From JAWXTP01 sp044433415 (GTDB lineage: Bacteria > Bacteroidota > Bacteroidia > Bacteroidales > Rikenellaceae), in contig JAWXTP010000078.1 in the NCBI GenBank assembly GCA_044433415.1, positions 1 to 13,473 of the forward strand: a DNA stretch of 13,473 bases, read 5' to 3'. Both the position numbers and the translations under genes were made by a program. The notes under the pieces were generated by a model. The model was not told the DNA's origin. It saw only the letters and a program-made list of their open reading frames with translations, and did no database searches. The first letter of the stretch is position 1. Every line of letters starts with the position of its first letter. Shown piece after piece: positions 1 through 7,207 of the stretch.

Positions 1-316
1 CTTTGACGAGCTCACTTACTCCAGAATAAACCAACTTGGTGAAGGGGACGTGACTGTGACTGTAAATGTTGACAGAAATGTAAAATACATGGAGGTAATC
101 CCAAGAAATGATAAAAACTATCTTTACCCTGAATTTGCTTATGCACTGTGTTTTTGGGCAGGAACTTGGAAATTTTCTAAAATAGAGATATGTGAAGACG
201 GCTCACTATATCATGACAACATGCCTAGAAATACAGTCTACTGGGTAAAATGTTTTACTGAAGGTAAAGAAGAACGTCCGTTTATGTATGTGAATGACAG
301 CCTTGTATGGTTGTAG
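1..316 (+). CDS. C-terminal part of an unidentified protein, cut by the window start
   Basis: The reading frame is open from the first bases and ends with TAG at 314-316, so only about 104 C-terminal residues are visible. A GTG at 50 is inside this open frame and is unlikely to be the true start. The segment is rich in aromatic and beta-type residues (FAYALCFWAGTWKF, then DNMPRNTVYWVKCF). It ends in a short hydrophobic tail with no membrane segment. The pattern of a W-x-G-x-W strand, then a DNM turn and a VYWVK strand, resembles from memory the C-terminal beta-sandwich of Bacteroidota transglutaminase-like surface proteins. That likeness is inference and weak. It is followed by 178 bp of AT-rich intergenic DNA with no hairpin terminator that I can see. 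Confidence 0.6.
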   Translation, partial: FDELTYSRINQLGEGDVTVTVNVDRNVKYMEVIPRNDKNYLYPEFAYALCFWAGTWKFSKIEICEDGSLYHDNMPRNTVYWVKCFTEGKEERPFMYVNDSLVWL

Positions 317-406
317 TTTTGGGGAAGTTCTACAAAATATTAATCCTTCATTTTGAGTTCACATTTATTCAGACTATATATTACGTTTAATTAAATAGAT
401 TATTTA

Positions 407-438
407 TTTGTATGTTTAAACAATATTTTGTATATTTG
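407..438 (+). promoter_or_regulatory. Bacteroidota-type promoter upstream of the propeller lipoprotein gene
   Basis: TTTG at 407-410 is followed, after a 20-bp spacer, by TATATTTG at 431-438. This matches the -33 TTTG / -7 TAnnTTTG consensus of Bacteroidota primary sigma promoters. It lies 56 bp before the ATG at 495, leaving room for a short leader. The region is very AT-rich, so chance matches are possible. No operator-like repeat is seen nearby. Confidence 0.55.
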
Positions 439-494
439 TATAGTTAATTATATTAAACAATACTACTGTGTAAACAAATTAAAAATTTAAATCT

Positions 495-1526
495 ATGAAA
501 GCATTAATTATCACCTTATTTTCACTATTCTTAGTTGGATGCCAATCTAACAGTGAAGCAAAAACATTAGACGAGCTATTTACAAAAAAAGTTAACGGAA
601 AGGTAGCAAAACTATCAATTCCTTCAGATGATCTACCTAACATTAGTGGTAAACTTCTAATTTTTGGAAAGCACCTTATAGTGAAACAGTTAAATCAGTC
701 AAAAGTATTATCTGTTTTTGACTTAGAGAAAGAGGCAAAAGCCTATGATTTATTCAATAGTGGTAGAGGGCATAAAGAACTTACATACGTGTCTTCAGTA
801 GATATCGATAATAATGGATTAATATTAGGACAGGGTAATAGGTTTATTGTAATTGATAGTTTATACAAAAAATGTGATAAAGGTGAATGGAAAATAATAA
901 ACCCTGAATCGTTGGATCATGTCAATCGGATTACTAAATTAAATAATGAATTTTATGTTATTACAGGATCCTGTGGAGGTTCAAAAAAGCAATTTTCTCT
1001 TTTAGACAAAGACTTAAATATTGTACAGCATTTTGATGACTATCCTATAAAAGATACTGATAATTACACAAGCGTAGATTTAGCTATGGCAATACAGGGT
1101 AGGTTGTCTTCTTGCGAAAATGCTTTTGTGTTTGCATCAAGTTATGGATACATTTTAAAGTTTTTTAAGCTAGAGGATTCTAAAGTGGCAAAGCAAAAAG
1201 AGTATGTATTTAAAGTGCCTAAATTCAAAGTTATTGATAATGGTATCGTACAGGCAGTTGCACAGGATTCTAATAATCCTGTTGGGGCTATTACTGCAAC
1301 ATCCTCAAAAGATACTTATTTCTTACTATATGGAATCGGTGCAATAAAAGATAAACAATCTGGAGGAAATATAATATACTGCTTTAACCACAAGGGAGAA
1401 CCTAAACAGAAAATAGTCTTTGATGCAAATTTAAAACAAATTGCTTACTCAGAAGAATACAACTGTTTGTTTGGTCTTGGAGAAGATGAAGACGGTGAAA
1501 TGTATATCTGTAAAATAACATTCTAA
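495..1526 (+). CDS. 6-bladed beta-propeller lipoprotein (TolB-like, BF3164 family)
   Basis: This is a 343-residue protein with a lipoprotein signal peptide: a short basic start, a hydrophobic stretch (residues 4-14) and a lipobox ending LVGC, with the lipidated Cys at 16. The mature part is built of repeated short beta strands of the kind IVKQ..., SVFDLEK, IVIDS and FSLLDKDL. It carries a GRGHKEL segment at 90-96 that corresponds to the GrGpgEy motif of the Bacteroidota propeller lipoproteins. These are surface or periplasm-facing proteins of unknown ligand, often in paralogous groups; that is family knowledge. The start is supported by the signal peptide and the upstream promoter-like site. 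The small gene at 1548 follows after 21 bp and is probably co-transcribed. A specific ligand or role cannot be assigned. Confidence 0.8.
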   Translation: MKALIITLFSLFLVGCQSNSEAKTLDELFTKKVNGKVAKLSIPSDDLPNISGKLLIFGKHLIVKQLNQSKVLSVFDLEKEAKAYDLFNSGRGHKELTYVSSVDIDNNGLILGQGNRFIVIDSLYKKCDKGEWKIINPESLDHVNRITKLNNEFYVITGSCGGSKKQFSLLDKDLNIVQHFDDYPIKDTDNYTSVDLAMAIQGRLSSCENAFVFASSYGYILKFFKLEDSKVAKQKEYVFKVPKFKVIDNGIVQAVAQDSNNPVGAITATSSKDTYFLLYGIGAIKDKQSGGNIIYCFNHKGEPKQKIVFDANLKQIAYSEEYNCLFGLGEDEDGEMYICKITF

Positions 1527-1547
1527 AAACATTTAAAAATTTTAATT

Positions 1548-1925
1548 ATGAGAAAAAGCTTAAAATTAATGCTATTATTTAGCATCATTACAATTGTTGG
1601 ATTTGCTAATAATCCATCTGAAAAAACTATCTATAATTTGGTTGAAAAAGGCGGGGCAGCTAAATATATATATACTATAAATGACAGTTATTGTTTTTAT
1701 AGTAATGAAGATTTTCCTCAATTTTTATCCACAGTCAAGCTTACTTTAGATGATCTTGCAGTATTAAGGGCGTATGATGATAAAAACCAAGTTGATTCTG
1801 TATTAGTTAAATTGAGCGATATCAGGACAAAGGATCTTAAAACAGAAAGTGTTGGGGCTTTGTTTTTTCTAAAATTAAACAAAGATGTAAAGTTAGATTT
1901 TCAGGAGTTTGAAAAATATAAATAA
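1548..1925 (+). CDS. Small secreted protein of unknown function
   Basis: This is a 125-residue protein with a basic start (MRKSLK), a hydrophobic segment over about residues 7-19 and a likely signal peptidase I site after Ala20 (VGFA-NN). There is no lipobox cysteine, so it is probably exported and soluble. The mature part of about 105 residues is mixed alpha/beta, with a single Cys in SYCFYSN, and matches no family I recognise. It follows the propeller lipoprotein gene by 21 bp on the same strand with no terminator between them, so the two very likely share a transcript. The products may act together at the cell envelope; this is inferred from position only. The gene ends with TAA just before a heptamer repeat array. 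Confidence 0.7.
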   Translation: MRKSLKLMLLFSIITIVGFANNPSEKTIYNLVEKGGAAKYIYTINDSYCFYSNEDFPQFLSTVKLTLDDLAVLRAYDDKNQVDSVLVKLSDIRTKDLKTESVGALFFLKLNKDVKLDFQEFEKYK

Positions 1926-1934
1926 CGCTTGGGG

Positions 1935-2033
1935 TAATGGTTAAATGGTTAATGATTAATGGTTAATGGTTAATGGTTAATGGTTAATGGTTAATGGTTA
2001 ATGGTTAATGGTTAATGGTTAATGATGAATGAT
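1935..2033. repeat. TAATGGT heptanucleotide tandem array
   Basis: There are nine perfect consecutive TAATGGT units over 1957-2019. They are flanked by degenerate units (TAATGGT, an 8-mer TAAATGGT and TAATGAT at 1935-1956; TAATGAT and GAATGAT at 2020-2033), about 14 units in all. The array starts 10 bp after the stop of the small secreted protein gene and leads into the inverted repeat at 2042-2099. It is noncoding on both strands as far as I can judge. Slippage could change the copy number. Confidence 0.95.
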
Positions 2034-2041
2034 TAATTTAG

Positions 2042-2099
2042 GCGACAAGCGACTAAAGATTTCGCAAAATCTTTCTAATAATTTTTAGTCGCTTGTCGC
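2042..2099. repeat. Dispersed intergenic repeat, copy 1: perfect 16-bp inverted repeat
   Basis: The left arm GCGACAAGCGACTAAA (2042-2057) and its exact complement TTTAGTCGCTTGTCGC (2084-2099) enclose 26 bp. An alternative inner hairpin, AAAGATTT (2055-2062) with AAATCTTT (2067-2074), overlaps the left arm by three bases, so the two helices compete at their junction. The arm sequence recurs near 8391-8451 and 12610-12626, each time beyond the 3' end of a plus-strand gene. It could act as an RNA 3'-end or terminator structure for the upstream gene pair, although no T-run follows the outer arm. Confidence 0.85.
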
Positions 2100-2104
2100 T
2101 CACC

Positions 2105-2153
2105 GTCCCGATGTCCCGATGTCCCAATGTCCCAAAAGATGTCCCAATGTCCC
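2105..2153. repeat. GTCCCRAT short tandem array
   Basis: The units read GTCCCGAT, GTCCCGAT, GTCCCAAT, GTCCCAAAAGAT, GTCCCAAT and GTCCC: an 8-bp period with one 4-bp expansion. The array begins five bases after the inverted repeat at 2042-2099. A second C-rich array in the same relative place follows the related hairpin at 8391-8451, though its unit is different (10 bp). Confidence 0.9.
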
Positions 2154-2196
2154 TTCAATAATCTTTCCACGCATGTCGCCATTACCAATAAAATAA

Positions 2197-2223
2197 AGAG
2201 AGTGACCTTTTGGGTCACCCTCT
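2197..2223 (-). terminator. Intrinsic terminator of putA
   Basis: Read on the minus strand, AGAGGGTGACC pairs with GGTCACTCTCT across a 5-base loop with one A/C mismatch. It is followed by the T-rich tail CTTTATTTTATT. It lies 10 bp beyond the putA stop codon, the right place for a putA terminator. The stem core AGAGGGTGACCC is shared with the outer helix of the terminator at 8552-8658. Confidence 0.8.
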
Positions 2224-2232
2224 ACATATAAT

Positions 2233-5200
2233 TTACCAAACTTTAGGAAGCTCAGCAATACTACCATAACGATGGTATTCGTAGGTTACACTTTGTTCTT
2301 TTAGATAGTGAAGTAGCTCGAATCTACCATTTTTCACAACTTTAGCATTAGCAATATAGAGATTGTTTGCTGCTGCTGCTTCGTAGAGCGCCATAGATGG
2401 CTCAGCGCCACAAGTTCTAACTCGTGAATATTGAGCAATGTTAGCGATGAATTGACTTTCTGACTCAACAACAGTGCATCCTAACTTCTTAATATCGTCA
2501 ATAGCACTAAACTCCTCACCAACAGAAATAACCAACGGAGTGCAAGCAATTTTGGCTGCTTTAACAACAAGTGTAATATCTTCCATAGAGTCACCACTAG
2601 CAACCCTTAAAGCCATCTTGTCGAGAGGTAGGTAGCGTGTGATATTTTGCTCACCATATAATTCATTAATATCTCTTGGATGAGCAAATTCACTCTCGTA
2701 GATAGCCTTGTAGTTATCTGCTTTAAGAGTGCCATTGTCACTTATATTTACAAAACATGAGACGTAGTTGACACCTCCTGCTTTAATTCCACCACCAAAT
2801 GCCGATAGTTTCATTCCACCAAATGGTTGACGATTGACAATTGCACCTGTGATTCCACGGTTAATATATAGATTACCTGCCACAAGAGTATCTCTCCAAA
2901 GTTTAATCTCATTCTCATCAAGCGATTGCAGGCCGCTAGTTAAACCATAGTCAAGATTGTTAACATACTCTATACCTTGCTCTAAAGAGTCTATTGAACC
3001 TACTGATAATAGTGGCGCAAATAGTTCTGTATGGAACGCTACATTGTCAGGTTTTACTCCCCAAAGGATAGTAGGTTTCAAGATAAACTTATCTTTATCT
3101 AAGAAATCAGGAGCAATTAACCATTCTGTACCACTCTCAACATTTGCTATTACCTTTAACAACTTATCATTTTCATTGGTAATCATTGGCCCCACTATAT
3201 TTGTAAGGTTCCAAGGTGAACCAGTGTGCATTGATTCCGCTGCATCACGAAGTTTAGCGCGGAAGCTAGGATCAGCAAATACACTCTTCTCGACAAGCAA
3301 TAGAGAACAAGCTGAACATTTTTGACCAGCATTACCAAAGGCTGAAGCTACAGCATTCATAATAGCCTTGTCTCTATCACCCTTAGCTGTCAATATTATA
3401 GCATTCTTACCACCTGTCTCAGCAGAAAGAGGAGTTGATGGATTGGCAGCAGTAATTCTTTGAGCTGTATCTGTTCCTCCAGTAAGGATAGTGTGTTTGA
3501 CAATAGGTGAGGTAGTCAACAGTTTTAGAGGTTCACGACCGTCAGTGATTACAATTTGTAGAGCATCTTTAGGTACTCCAGCTTCCCATAATAACTTACA
3601 AGCCTCCCACATGACAGGAGCTGCTACTGTTGCTGGTTTTAGAATCACTGAGTTGCCACCTGCAAGAGCTGCCACAACTCCTCCAACAGGAATTGCCAAA
3701 GGGAAGTTCCAAGGTGAGATAACAAGCACTGTGCCTTTAGCCTTAATCTCAACTCCCTGCTCTTTTAGTAGGTTTTGCATAGATAGCGGATAGAAACGAC
3801 AGAAGTCGATAGCCTCGCTAACCTCTACATCACCCTCTGTTAAAGTCTTGCTGGTTACAGCAGCCATAGAGCCTATCAAATCCCCACGATTAGCAGCCAA
3901 AAGGTTACCTGCTTTATGAAGAATCGCGATTCTCTCTTCTATACTTGTATTGCACCATGACGACTTTTCGCTAACTTCTAGCATCTGAGTAACTTGTTCT
4001 GAGTTAGCCATAGCCATCTCGTATGGTGTGTACCCCTCTTGACAACGGTCAACATATTTAGTGCTATTTGTAGTCTCAACCTCTTTATCGCCAATAAAAA
4101 GCGGTATAATCTCTGTTGGCTTTGCTTTCCATTTCTCTACAATCTTTTCTGCCCATTGGAAATTTTGCTTTAGGTCAAAGTCTGTATCTGGCTCATTCGC
4201 GAATGTTGAGAATGTAGTTGTATGTTTCTCGTTACCTCTATCTTGTACTCTTGGAGGAGTTTTGTTACTGGAATCCTTAATTGCAAAAGCCCCCTTAAAT
4301 TGTTTGAACAGGAAGTTCCACTCCTTAGAGTCAGGCTCAAGACCAAATGAATAGCTCAAGAAATTCTCATCACCAGTGTTCTCATCAAGACGACGTACTA
4401 AGTAAGAGACTGCGTTAAGGAAGTGTTCATCTTTAACAACAGGAGTGTAAAGGATAATCTGTTTACCCATAGACTTTATAGTTCGCCATAGTTGGTTTGC
4501 CATGCCCTCTAACATCTCAAAAGTTACATATTTCTCTACTCCCATCTCTTTGGATTTGAGGTGAGCATAACCTATAGAGAATAGGTTGTGTGAGGCGATA
4601 CCAACGTGTAGTGCCTTTGCATTCTCTATGTTGAACGCCTTGTCTATTATGTGTAGGTAGTTAGCATCTACTTCTGTTTTTGAAGGAAGCACTGGATTTT
4701 CCCACCCTTTGAGTGACGATACAACGCTCTCCATTTGCAGGTTAGCACCCTTCACTAAACGCATCTTAAGTGGAGCACCACCATCTTCTACTCTCTTTTT
4801 TGCAAATGTTACAAGTTTGTCGTAAATGCCTGAAGCATCAGGAAGATATGCTTGTATCACTATTCCAGCTGTAAGGTCTTTAAACTCAGGCTTGCTTAAC
4901 ACCTCTATAAATAGTTCGAGTGTAAGGTGTGCATCCTTATACTCCTCCATATCAAGGTTGATAAATTTAGACTCTAATTTACCCTCGCTATTCATAACGG
5001 GATATTCCATAGCTTTTCGGAAAATTGTAGTTAGCAACTCAGCTAACTCCACCTTGCTTTGGTTATAGTTCAGTGGGTGAAGCTGCGCATAGATTCCCGA
5101 TAGTTTAATTGAAATGTAGTTTATATCTTTTTCTTCAAGTGCTGATAGGTAGTGGTGATAGCGACCTTGTGCCTCTGTGTTACCTACAACAACCTCACCT

Positions 5201-5637
5201 AATAGGTTAACATTTTGTTTAACCTCTCTTTGAGTTCTATCTTGAAGGTGTTTTGTAAGAATAGGACGTTCTTCGTGAATTATCACACTCTCAGTGTCAG
5301 AACGTAGACGTTTTTTAAAGATAGGTATTGCAATAGGTGCGAAGTGGTAACCTACCAATTGATATGTTTTTAGTAGTAGCTTGTCACTAGCACTAAAAAA
5401 TTGAGGTATTCCGTATTTCTCTATGAGTTCCTTTATTCGCACAGCTAGTTTGCCATTATCACGTATCTGCGAAGACTCATCCAATAGCCGACTTAAGAAA
5501 ACCTTGTCATTAGGATTCTGAATAAGAGTGGCATACTTATGTTGCTCACGTCTCTCGCTACTACTCAACTCTTCATTTGATGCAACAAGGGTCATTTTGG
5601 CCCATTGCTCAACACTTTGTGGTGTAATTTTACTCAT
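2233..5637 (-). CDS. putA: Bifunctional proline dehydrogenase / L-glutamate gamma-semialdehyde dehydrogenase (PutA)
   Basis: This enzyme oxidises proline to glutamate in two steps: FAD-dependent proline dehydrogenase, then NAD-dependent P5C dehydrogenase. The protein is 1134 residues counted from the ATG at 5637. The N-terminal PRODH domain shows RLVKGA (293-298), GIASHN (about 346-351) and the substrate-binding signature YLVRRLDENTGDENFL (412-427). The aldehyde dehydrogenase domain shows ISPWNFP (640-646), ETGGKN with the general-base-type Glu740, GQKCSA with the catalytic Cys774 and ELFAP (871-875). About 130 further C-terminal residues complete a long-type PutA. The N-terminus has no obvious ribbon-helix-helix repressor domain. 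I prefer the start at MSKITPQ. An in-frame ATG at 5673 would add 12 residues that do not look like the family. The gene is transcribed alone and ends at the terminator at 2197-2223. No key residue appears to be missing. Confidence 0.95.
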   Translation of the reverse strand: MSKITPQSVEQWAKMTLVASNEELSSSERREQHKYATLIQNPNDKVFLSRLLDESSQIRDNGKLAVRIKELIEKYGIPQFFSASDKLLLKTYQLVGYHFAPIAIPIFKKRLRSDTESVIIHEERPILTKHLQDRTQREVKQNVNLLGEVVVGNTEAQGRYHHYLSALEEKDINYISIKLSGIYAQLHPLNYNQSKVELAELLTTIFRKAMEYPVMNSEGKLESKFINLDMEEYKDAHLTLELFIEVLSKPEFKDLTAGIVIQAYLPDASGIYDKLVTFAKKRVEDGGAPLKMRLVKGANLQMESVVSSLKGWENPVLPSKTEVDANYLHIIDKAFNIENAKALHVGIASHNLFSIGYAHLKSKEMGVEKYVTFEMLEGMANQLWRTIKSMGKQIILYTPVVKDEHFLNAVSYLVRRLDENTGDENFLSYSFGLEPDSKEWNFLFKQFKGAFAIKDSSNKTPPRVQDRGNEKHTTTFSTFANEPDTDFDLKQNFQWAEKIVEKWKAKPTEIIPLFIGDKEVETTNSTKYVDRCQEGYTPYEMAMANSEQVTQMLEVSEKSSWCNTSIEERIAILHKAGNLLAANRGDLIGSMAAVTSKTLTEGDVEVSEAIDFCRFYPLSMQNLLKEQGVEIKAKGTVLVISPWNFPLAIPVGGVVAALAGGNSVILKPATVAAPVMWEACKLLWEAGVPKDALQIVITDGREPLKLLTTSPIVKHTILTGGTDTAQRITAANPSTPLSAETGGKNAIILTAKGDRDKAIMNAVASAFGNAGQKCSACSLLLVEKSVFADPSFRAKLRDAAESMHTGSPWNLTNIVGPMITNENDKLLKVIANVESGTEWLIAPDFLDKDKFILKPTILWGVKPDNVAFHTELFAPLLSVGSIDSLEQGIEYVNNLDYGLTSGLQSLDENEIKLWRDTLVAGNLYINRGITGAIVNRQPFGGMKLSAFGGGIKAGGVNYVSCFVNISDNGTLKADNYKAIYESEFAHPRDINELYGEQNITRYLPLDKMALRVASGDSMEDITLVVKAAKIACTPLVISVGEEFSAIDDIKKLGCTVVESESQFIANIAQYSRVRTCGAEPSMALYEAAAANNLYIANAKVVKNGRFELLHYLKEQSVTYEYHRYGSIAELPKVW

Positions 5638-5745
5638 AATTGAAATATATTTTACGCTAAATGAAATGCTCAATCAGCTTTTTTTAAATTTGGTTAAATG
5701 CCTGGTTTTTAGTATCTTTATAATTTGAAAATTTCTACATTTTTT

Positions 5746-5847
5746 ATGAATGATACTAAACACAAAGACGGAAGCAAATGTAATGAATTGATTTCAATTT
5801 TACAAGTATATTTAGGTAAAAGTGTCAATTTTACAAATATATTTTGA
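5746..5847 (+). CDS. Possible 33-residue ORF of unknown status in the putA upstream region
   Basis: An ATG at 5746 opens a 33-codon frame (MNDTKHKDGSKCNELISILQ..., ending in SVNFTNIF) that stops with TGA inside the second copy of the 31-bp tandem repeat. An imperfect promoter-like pair, TTTG at 5689-5692 and TATCTTTA at 5713-5720 with a 20-bp spacer, lies upstream. The first 24 or so residues look protein-like, but I recognise no family, and the end is made of repeat sequence. It may be a truncated remnant or chance. It is listed because the 389 bp between putA and the next gene holds nothing else that looks coding. Confidence 0.2.
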   Translation: MNDTKHKDGSKCNELISILQVYLGKSVNFTNIF

Positions 5848-5862
5848 TAAAAGTGTCAATTT
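5794..5862. repeat. 31-bp direct tandem repeat (2.2 copies)
   Basis: Copy 1 (5794-5824) and copy 2 (5825-5855) both begin TCAATTTTACAA and end TAAAAGTG, with a few differences in the middle. A third partial unit, TCAATTT, follows at 5856-5862. The repeat sits between putA and the lipoprotein gene at 6063, more than 110 bp upstream of the probable promoter of the latter. It could be a paired binding site, a slippage duplication or the end of a lost insertion element. Multiple subterminal repeats with GTGTCAA-like ends are a feature I associate with the IS21 family, but no transposase is present. Confidence 0.85.
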
Positions 5863-5975
5863 AATATGATAAGTTCTGGTTTGTTCTTAAAGGGACTAGG
5901 GACTAAAATAAAGAACTTAAAATGGTGTAAGGTTTTTGGATAAAATATAATTATTTCTAAAAATGTTTATTTAAT

Positions 5976-6006
5976 TTTGTAATTAAGTTATTTTTGTTTA
6001 CATTTG
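5976..6006 (+). promoter_or_regulatory. Bacteroidota-type promoter for the lipoprotein gene at 6063
   Basis: TTTG at 5976-5979, a 19-bp spacer and TACATTTG at 5999-6006 give a full match to the TTTG / TAnnTTTG consensus. The site is 56 bp before the ATG at 6063. The distance equals that seen for the promoter of the other intact propeller gene (site ends at 438, ATG at 495), which supports both calls. Confidence 0.65.
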
Positions 6007-6032
6007 CAAAATATATTTGATAATATTATTGT

Positions 6033-6050
6033 AAGGGGAGTCCCTTTTTT
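6033..6050 (+). promoter_or_regulatory. Small leader hairpin with T-run (possible attenuator)
   Basis: AAGGG (6033-6037) can pair with CCCTT (6042-6046) across GAGT, followed by TTTT up to 6050. It lies between the promoter at 5976-6006 and the start codon at 6063, where a terminator-like hairpin could reduce read-through. The stem is only 5 bp, so a regulatory role is uncertain. Confidence 0.3.
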
Positions 6051-6062
6051 AAAACTTGAATC

Positions 6063-7076
6063 ATGAGAAATAGATACCTGCTTTTTTTAAATTTAATTAT
6101 TCTTGTTGCCTGTTCTGAGGTTAAGAACTCAGAGAGTGTTTCTAAAAATTTTAAACAAGAGACTGTTGTAGAGCTTAATTCCGTTAGACTTAATACTATT
6201 GTTTCGCCTGTTAATTGGTATATTGACCGCGAAAATATTATTATGATGCAGATTCAAACAGATAATTTTATAACAGTATTAGATAAAAACACCTTTGATG
6301 TTAAAGAAGAATTGGCGCGCAAGGGTAGAGGTCCTAGTGAATACTTGGCTCCTGTAGTTGTAGTTGGTTCACCTACTAACACAATATTTCTAAGTCAGGA
6401 ATTTCCGCAAAAATATGATGCATATAAATTATTGAATGATAGTGTTATATTAGACACATCATGCAAAAGAGCTCTTCCAAAAGATGATCGTCTTGAATCT
6501 GTAAGTATGCCAAAAGTATATTCTTATCTGCACTATGTAGACTCGAGCAGGGTTATAGGAAGTTCATTTGATGGAGCTAAACCAGAGGTTGATATTGTTG
6601 ATGTTAATAAAATCCAAAATCTTTCTAGTCTAGATTTTCCGTTAGATATGAGTAAATCAGAGTATTCAGCGCCATATATTTTTAGTGCGGACTACTATAA
6701 TGATTATTTTGTAGTGGCTTACAATTATATTGACCGAGTGGAGGCTTTTCGTTTGGTGGATAACCAGCTGAAATTGCAGTATGTGATTGAGGGTGATAAT
6801 ATGCAGGAGGATTTGCTTGATCAAAGTAAAACAAAGGTGAATTATTATGGTGGTGTGGTTGTAGATAGCGATAAATTATATGCTCTTTATTATGGAGATT
6901 GTTCTTCTGGGGATTATACTTATATTGAGGTGTATAATTTAGCAGATGGAGAATCTATAAAACTTTATAAGCTCTCTCGTAAATTAACTAATTTAACAAT
7001 TGACAGATACAGTAAGAAGTTGTATATGATAGATCCAAACGAAACTGAGTCTATGTTATTTAGTATTGATATATAG
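6063..7076 (+). CDS. 6-bladed beta-propeller lipoprotein (TolB-like, BF3164 family)
   Basis: This is a 337-residue protein with a lipoprotein signal peptide: MRNR, a hydrophobic core over about residues 5-15, and a lipobox LVAC with Cys17. The mature protein has repeated short beta-strand blades, for example ITVLDKNTFDV and IEVYNLADG. The family motif GRGPSEY occurs at 88-94 and is a better match than in the 495-1526 gene. Length fits the family. The product is probably anchored in the envelope, and its ligand is unknown. It has its own promoter-like site upstream. A second member follows 131 bp downstream on the same strand without a clear hairpin between, so the two may form an operon. The only nearby metabolic gene is the divergent putA, and a link to proline use is not shown. 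Confidence 0.82.
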   Translation: MRNRYLLFLNLIILVACSEVKNSESVSKNFKQETVVELNSVRLNTIVSPVNWYIDRENIIMMQIQTDNFITVLDKNTFDVKEELARKGRGPSEYLAPVVVVGSPTNTIFLSQEFPQKYDAYKLLNDSVILDTSCKRALPKDDRLESVSMPKVYSYLHYVDSSRVIGSSFDGAKPEVDIVDVNKIQNLSSLDFPLDMSKSEYSAPYIFSADYYNDYFVVAYNYIDRVEAFRLVDNQLKLQYVIEGDNMQEDLLDQSKTKVNYYGGVVVDSDKLYALYYGDCSSGDYTYIEVYNLADGESIKLYKLSRKLTNLTIDRYSKKLYMIDPNETESMLFSIDI

Positions 7077-7207
7077 TTTCTTATACTTGATAACTGTTTG
7101 TTTAAACTTTTATAACTACAAGGTGTAAAGTAATATTTAATACAGGGAACTCAAATTAAATAGATAACAAGAATACCACAAAATATTTCCATAAAAATAA
7201 AAAAAAT

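Noticed and set aside
1935..2153. CRISPR array
   Set aside because: The repeats are contiguous 7-mers and 8-mers with no unique spacers and no cas genes nearby.
2957..5068. Plus-strand open frames within the putA region (for example 2957-3325, 3491-3793, 4061-4354 and 4826-5068)
   Set aside because: They lie wholly antisense to an intact, motif-complete putA, have no family features and no start signals. They are shadows of the putA coding sequence.
5638..5673. Upstream putA start at 5673
   Set aside because: It adds 12 residues (MSISFSVKYISI) that look like translated leader. The ATG at 5637 gives a more typical N-terminus. It cannot be fully excluded.
5528..5728. Plus-strand open frame across the putA start
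   Set aside because: It overlaps the putA N-terminus in antisense and ends in hydrophobic AT-rich sequence. There is no independent support.
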